A stretch of DNA of 9,954 bases from Desulfuromonadales bacterium (lineage in GTDB: Bacteria > Desulfobacterota > Desulfuromonadia > Geobacterales > Pseudopelobacteraceae): NCBI GenBank assembly GCA_015688915.1, contig JAATGX010000238.1, positions 1 to 9,954 of the forward strand, given 5' to 3'. Of the stretch, positions 6,183 to 9,954 are shown piece after piece. The number at the start of each line of letters is the position of its first letter. Position 1 is the first letter of the stretch. Both the position numbers and the translations under genes were made by a program. The notes under the pieces are model-generated. The model was given only the letters and a program-made list of their open reading frames with translations, was not told the DNA's origin and did not search any database.

Positions 6183-8210
6183 ATGTCAAAAAAACATGCG
6201 TTTCCCGGCAAAGCCGATGTCATGGCCCGCACACCCGATCCCGCCATCCGGGAGATGCTCCGGCATCTGGAGCAGACCGGCATTGAAACCCCCTTTGACC
6301 GTTTTGACGCCCAGAAACCGCACTGCGGCTTCGGCCTGAACGGTACCTGCTGCAAGAACTGCCACATGGGGCCGTGCAAAATAACGCCCAAAAGCCCGAA
6401 AGGGGTCTGCGGGGCAGATGCCCACCTGATTGTGGCGCGCAACATCCTGCGCTGGACCGCCGCCGGTGTGGCGGCCCACGGCGCACGCGGCCGGGAGGTG
6501 ATGCTGGCGTTGAAGGGCGCTGCCGACGGCAGTCTCGATCTGCCGATCCTCGGGCCGGAAAAGGTCGTTGCCACGGCGAAATCCTTCGGCATCTTCGACG
6601 ACGCAAAAACTACGGAACAGATGGCGGGCGAGATCGCCCTGGTACTGCTGGAAGACCTGTGCCGCACCCTGCCGGGGCCGCACAAGACCCTGGAGGCATT
6701 GGCGCCGCCGGAGCGCATCGCCGTCTGGAAGGGACTGGATATCCTGCCGATCGGCGCCTATCACGAGGTGTTCGAGGCGCTGCACCGCACCACCACCGGC
6801 ACCGACGGCGACTGGCAGAACATCGCCAAACAGGTGTTGCGCTGCGGCCTGGCATTCGCATGGAGCAGCGTGGTCGGCTCGGCCATCGCCATGGACTGCC
6901 TCTATGGCCTCCCCAAACGGAGCCGGATCAGCACCAACCTGGGGGCAATCACCCTTGATACGGTCAACATAGCCGTTCACGGCCACTCGCCGGTACTGGT
7001 GGCGGCCATTGTCAAGGCCGCCCGGCGCCCTGACCTGATTGAAGAATCGCGCGGCGCGGGCGCACAGACCATCAGGCTCTACGGCATCTGCTGTTCGGGG
7101 CACTCGGCCCTGGTCAAGTTCGGCGACATAACCCCCCTGGCCAATGCCGTCGGCGCCGAGCTGACCCTGGCAACCGGGGCCCTCGACCTGTGGGTGGCCG
7201 ATGTGCAGGATGTCTTCCCCGGCATCATGGACGTGGCGGCCTGCTTCCACACCCGCGTCATCACCACCAGCGACTCGGCCCGCCTGCCGGGGGCCGAGCA
7301 CTTAGCCTTTGACCACCACCATTCCAACCTCGACCAGGCCGATACGCTGGCGGAACGGATTGTCCGGCGCGGCATCCAGGCGTTCGGCGAACGCCAGGCC
7401 GGCAAGATATTCATCCCCCAGGCCCGCATGGAGGCCGAGGTGGGATTCTCGGTGGAGAACATCCTGGCGACCTTCGGGGGCGCCGACGTGCTGCTTGAGC
7501 ATCTCAAGAGCGGCCGGATACGCGGCGTGGTCAACCTGGTGGGATGCAACAACCCGAAAGTGGTCTATGAGGAGGCCATCGTCACGGTGGCCGAGGAACT
7601 GATCGCCCACGATATCCTGGCGTTGACCAATGGCTGTGCCGCTTTTGCCCTGCTGAAGATGGGCTTCTGTCTGCCGGAAGGGCTTGAAGGGGCGGGGGAA
7701 GGGCTGAACGCCGCGCTGCGGCCGCACGACCTGCCGCCGGTCTGGCATATGGGCGAATGCCTCGACAACGCCCGGGCCTCGGCCTTTTTCCGCGCCTTTG
7801 CCATCGCATCGGGCGAGCCGCTCGCCCGGTTGCCCATGGCCTTTTCCAGCCCGGAATGGTCCAACGAGAAGGGGATCGGAGCCGCCCTCGGATTCCGTCT
7901 GCTCGGGCTCGATTCCTACCACTGCATTGCGCCGCCGGTCGCCGGCTCGGACAAGGTTTCCCACTTCTTTTACGAGGGTACCCGGGACCTGCTCGGCAGC
8001 GTCATGGTGGTGGAACAGGACCCGGTCACGCTGGCGGCACGGATCGTGGCGGATTTCGATCAACGCCGGGCCGGCCTGGGGTGGAGCGCCGCCGCCCCGC
8101 CCGCGTCACGGCGACTTTCGGCACTGCAAGCCGAAAAGGCACATGCGCACGCCCATGAGCAGGGCCATGCTCACACACATACCCACGAGGAGGGACACAC
8201 CCATGAATAG
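6183..8210 (+). CDS. cooS: Carbon monoxide dehydrogenase-like protein (CooS family), variant C-cluster, His-rich tail
   Basis: The product has 675 residues; CooS proteins are usually about 630-640. Standard CooS oxidises CO to CO2 at a Ni-Fe-S C-cluster and passes electrons through B- and D-clusters. Here Cys48 and Cys56 fit the D-cluster, and Cys57, 60, 65 and 76 the B-cluster. C-cluster motifs present are HGHSP (266-270), GICCSG (301-306, Cys303/304), VGCNNP (Cys455), NGCAAF (Cys485) and HMGECLDN (Cys526), plus the catalytic lysine in SPEWSNEK (Lys563). The usual QC-I/V-MP ligand motif is QDVFP, so one C-cluster cysteine is Asp343. The added tail has nine His within residues 654-674 in HAHAH- and HTHTH-like runs, resembling nickel-storing tails of CooJ or HypB. 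The ATG at 6183 follows AGGTG-rich DNA at 6174-6180. It is the first gene of an operon with an ABC transporter. It may be a CO dehydrogenase with changed chemistry, or a different redox enzyme on the same scaffold. Confidence 0.93.
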   Translation: MSKKHAFPGKADVMARTPDPAIREMLRHLEQTGIETPFDRFDAQKPHCGFGLNGTCCKNCHMGPCKITPKSPKGVCGADAHLIVARNILRWTAAGVAAHGARGREVMLALKGAADGSLDLPILGPEKVVATAKSFGIFDDAKTTEQMAGEIALVLLEDLCRTLPGPHKTLEALAPPERIAVWKGLDILPIGAYHEVFEALHRTTTGTDGDWQNIAKQVLRCGLAFAWSSVVGSAIAMDCLYGLPKRSRISTNLGAITLDTVNIAVHGHSPVLVAAIVKAARRPDLIEESRGAGAQTIRLYGICCSGHSALVKFGDITPLANAVGAELTLATGALDLWVADVQDVFPGIMDVAACFHTRVITTSDSARLPGAEHLAFDHHHSNLDQADTLAERIVRRGIQAFGERQAGKIFIPQARMEAEVGFSVENILATFGGADVLLEHLKSGRIRGVVNLVGCNNPKVVYEEAIVTVAEELIAHDILALTNGCAAFALLKMGFCLPEGLEGAGEGLNAALRPHDLPPVWHMGECLDNARASAFFRAFAIASGEPLARLPMAFSSPEWSNEKGIGAALGFRLLGLDSYHCIAPPVAGSDKVSHFFYEGTRDLLGSVMVVEQDPVTLAARIVADFDQRRAGLGWSAAAPPASRRLSALQAEKAHAHAHEQGHAHTHTHEEGHTHE

Positions 8211-9171
8211 ACGTGAATTCCTGAAGGCTTCCGGCCTGACCCTGGCGGCTGCCGCCACCACCCCCATCACCCGGTTCGCCTGGGCCGGAGGGGCCAAGGT
8301 TACCCTGAAAATCGGCTATCTGCCGATCACGGACCACCTGCTGATGATTGCCGCCGAGCGGGAACAGTTCAAGAGCGTGGGAATCCAGCCGGTCAAGTTC
8401 TCGTCCTGGCCGGAAATATCGGAGGCGCTCAAGGCCGGCGCCATCGACGGCGCCTTCCTGCTGACCCCCATCGGGCTGACCCTGCGCCAGAAAGGCGTGC
8501 CGGTCAAGGTCGTGCTGCTGGGGCATCGCAACGGCAGCGTCATCACCGTCAAGAACAGCGGCGAGATCAATCGCATCGAAGACCTGAGGGGTAAAACCAT
8601 CGCCATCCCCAGCCCGTTTTCCACCCACAACATCCTGCTGCGCAAGGCGTTGACCGAGAGGCACATCGACCCGGCCAGGGATCTCAAAATAATCGACATG
8701 GCCCCGCCCGAGATGGTCAATGCCCTGGCCACCGGACGCATCCACGGGTATATCGTGGCGGAGCCGTTCGGCGCCCAGGCCGAGGCCCAGAAGGTCGGCA
8801 AGATCCTGATGCTTTCCAAGGATATCTGGCATGACCATATCTGCTGTGTGCTCAACCTGCGGGAGAGCGTCATCGCCAGCCATCCCGAGGCCGTCCAGGA
8901 GCTGGTATCCGGCTTCATCCGCACCGCCGCGTTCATCGAGGCCAATCCTGTCCTGGCTGCCCAGGGTTCCACCAAAATCCTCGGCCAGAAGCCGGAGATC
9001 ATTGAAAGGGTGCTGACAACGCCCCGCGACCGCCTGAGTTTCCTCAACCTGGCGCCGAACAGGGCTGATTTTGCGGCGACCCAGGATTACATGGTCACGT
9101 TCGGCATTGCCAAGCAGAAGGTGGATCTGGCCGGATATCTGGACGACAGGTTTGCCCACAAAAAGATCTAG
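8203..9171 (+). CDS. Tat-exported ABC substrate-binding protein, NrtA/SsuA/TauA type
   Basis: The product has 322 residues from the ATG at 8203, which follows GAGGAGGG at 8187-8194. The start overlaps the end of the CooS-like gene by 8 bases, so translation is probably coupled; the binding site itself lies within the His-rich tail codons. An earlier start at 7798 in the same frame only reads antifamily sequence inside the CooS-like gene. The N terminus is a twin-arginine signal: RREFLK (3-8), a hydrophobic run with four alanines, and a likely cut after AWA (26-28). The mature part opens with KIGYLPITDHLL, typical of NrtA/SsuA-type solute-binding proteins, and contains the lobe-crossing stretch around MAPPEMVNALATGRIHGYI and VAEPFG. 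Members bind nitrate, bicarbonate, taurine, sulfonates or similar small solutes. The solute here is unknown. Tat export of the folded protein could imply a bound cofactor, but many relatives use Tat without one. Confidence 0.9.
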   Translation: MNRREFLKASGLTLAAAATTPITRFAWAGGAKVTLKIGYLPITDHLLMIAAEREQFKSVGIQPVKFSSWPEISEALKAGAIDGAFLLTPIGLTLRQKGVPVKVVLLGHRNGSVITVKNSGEINRIEDLRGKTIAIPSPFSTHNILLRKALTERHIDPARDLKIIDMAPPEMVNALATGRIHGYIVAEPFGAQAEAQKVGKILMLSKDIWHDHICCVLNLRESVIASHPEAVQELVSGFIRTAAFIEANPVLAAQGSTKILGQKPEIIERVLTTPRDRLSFLNLAPNRADFAATQDYMVTFGIAKQKVDLAGYLDDRFAHKKI

Positions 9172-9200
9172 AAATTCACCTTCCACGAAGAGCCTGAAAC

Positions 9201-9954
9201 ATGATCGCAAAACTGAAAACCATCATGCTGCCCCTGACCGCCCTGTCGGTTTTCGTTGCCATCTGGCAACTGGCGGCCCGCACCTATCCGCCGGAACAGT
9301 TTCCGGCACCCACCGATGTCCTCAAGGCGATCAGGGAGCTGGCGGACAGCGGCGTCCTCTGGAGCCATATGGGGATCAGTCTGGCCCGGTTCGGCGCGGC
9401 CTACCTGTTGGCGGTGGTGGTTGCCATTCCGCTCGGCCTGTTCCTCGGCCGCTTCAGCCGCTGCCACGCGGCCATTGACCCGCTGATCCAGGTGCTGCGC
9501 CCCATCTCGCCCATCGCCTGGTTTCCCCTGGCGGTGCTCTGGTTCGGCATCGGCAACGCTCCGGCGGTCTTCATCATCTTCCTGGCCGCCTTTTACCCGG
9601 TGCTGCTGACGACCATCAGCGCCGTGCGTTCCGTGCCGCCGGTGTACCTCAAGGTCGCCGCCAACTTCGGCGCGGGATCGCGCATGACCTTTCTGCGGGT
9701 GGTCGTTCCCGCCGCCTTTCCGGGCATCATGGTCGGCCTGCACATCGCCGTCGGCACCGCCTGGATCCACCTGGTGGCGGGTGAAATGCTGGGCGCCCAG
9801 TCCGGTCTGGGGTTCATGATCGTCGATGCCCGCAATTTCCTGCGCACGGACCAGATCATGGCCGGCATGCTGCTGGTCGGTCTGCTGGGGTTGATCATCT
9901 ATCGCGGAATGAAGGCGGCTGAACGGATTGTGGGCCGCGCATGGGGGATTGCGG
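9201..9954 (+). CDS. ABC transporter permease, SsuC/NrtB/TauC type (3' end beyond window)
   Basis: The frame is open from the ATG at 9201 to the window end, 251 codons with no stop; relatives have about 250-270 residues, so little is missing. It has several membrane segments, at about residues 7-25, 63-83, 103-140, 172-190 and 218-235. The EAA loop that contacts the ATPase lies at about 152-175 (VAANFGAGSR, then RVVVPAAFPGI), the typical G-x(9-11)-P layout. The PAPTDV segment (36-40) and SPIAWFPLAVLWFGIG (103-118) are typical of the nitrate/sulfonate/bicarbonate permeases. It lies 29 bases after the substrate-binding protein stop, with a weak GAAGAG at 9187-9192. It would form an importer with the 8203 product and with an ATPase expected just downstream. 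The substrate is not readable from sequence. Confidence 0.92.
   Translation, partial: MIAKLKTIMLPLTALSVFVAIWQLAARTYPPEQFPAPTDVLKAIRELADSGVLWSHMGISLARFGAAYLLAVVVAIPLGLFLGRFSRCHAAIDPLIQVLRPISPIAWFPLAVLWFGIGNAPAVFIIFLAAFYPVLLTTISAVRSVPPVYLKVAANFGAGSRMTFLRVVVPAAFPGIMVGLHIAVGTAWIHLVAGEMLGAQSGLGFMIVDARNFLRTDQIMAGMLLVGLLGLIIYRGMKAAERIVGRAWGIA

Noticed and set aside
7798..8202. Upstream extension of the Tat-exported binding protein
   Set aside because: This part reads the CooS-like gene in a wrong frame. The Tat signal starts exactly at the ATG at 8203, after GAGGAGGG.
1..9954. CRISPR arrays, insertion sequences, tRNA or rRNA genes
   Set aside because: No repeat-spacer pattern, transposase-like protein, terminal inverted repeats or structural RNA sequence was seen in the window.

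Overview
The window is GC-rich, densely packed, and has every recognised gene on the plus strand. It encodes a variant of the anaerobic Ni,Fe carbon monoxide dehydrogenase, an MtaA/CmuA-like zinc methyltransferase, a multi-domain rhodanese and an O-acetylhomoserine sulfhydrylase. This mix suggests a strictly anaerobic bacterium. A Geobacter-like member of the Desulfuromonadales would fit, but that placement is inference from gene content and style; no marker gene is present.

Layout. (1) Bases 1-3257 hold the end of an operon: the C-terminal part of an NrtA/SsuA/TauA-type substrate-binding protein, a four-domain rhodanese-like protein with one catalytic cysteine, and a UroD-superfamily methyltransferase whose GTG start overlaps the previous stop. 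It ends in a good intrinsic terminator (3228-3257). (2) A promoter follows directly, with a palindromic operator-like site over the expected start point. It drives a small SAM-dependent methyltransferase (3338-3877) that carries a cysteine cluster. A run of hairpins and a strong terminator (3957-3988) follow. (3) metY (4069-5358) makes homocysteine, or methionine, from O-acetylhomoserine and has its own terminator. (4) A 67-residue protein of unknown function is followed by an acylphosphatase homologue that lacks the family's catalytic arginine. (5) A second promoter with almost the same architecture and a matching operator drives a CooS-like protein, a Tat-exported substrate-binding protein and an ABC permease that runs off the window end.

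The most notable content is the CooS-like gene. It keeps the D-cluster and B-cluster cysteines and most active-site C-cluster ligands, but one C-cluster cysteine is aspartate, and a histidine-rich tail is fused to its C terminus. It is co-transcribed with an NrtA-type ABC transporter and appears co-regulated with the cysteine-rich methyltransferase. With two such transporters, the rhodanese and metY nearby, a role in uptake and handling of small sulfur- or nitrogen-containing compounds is a reasonable hypothesis, but substrates cannot be read from the sequence.
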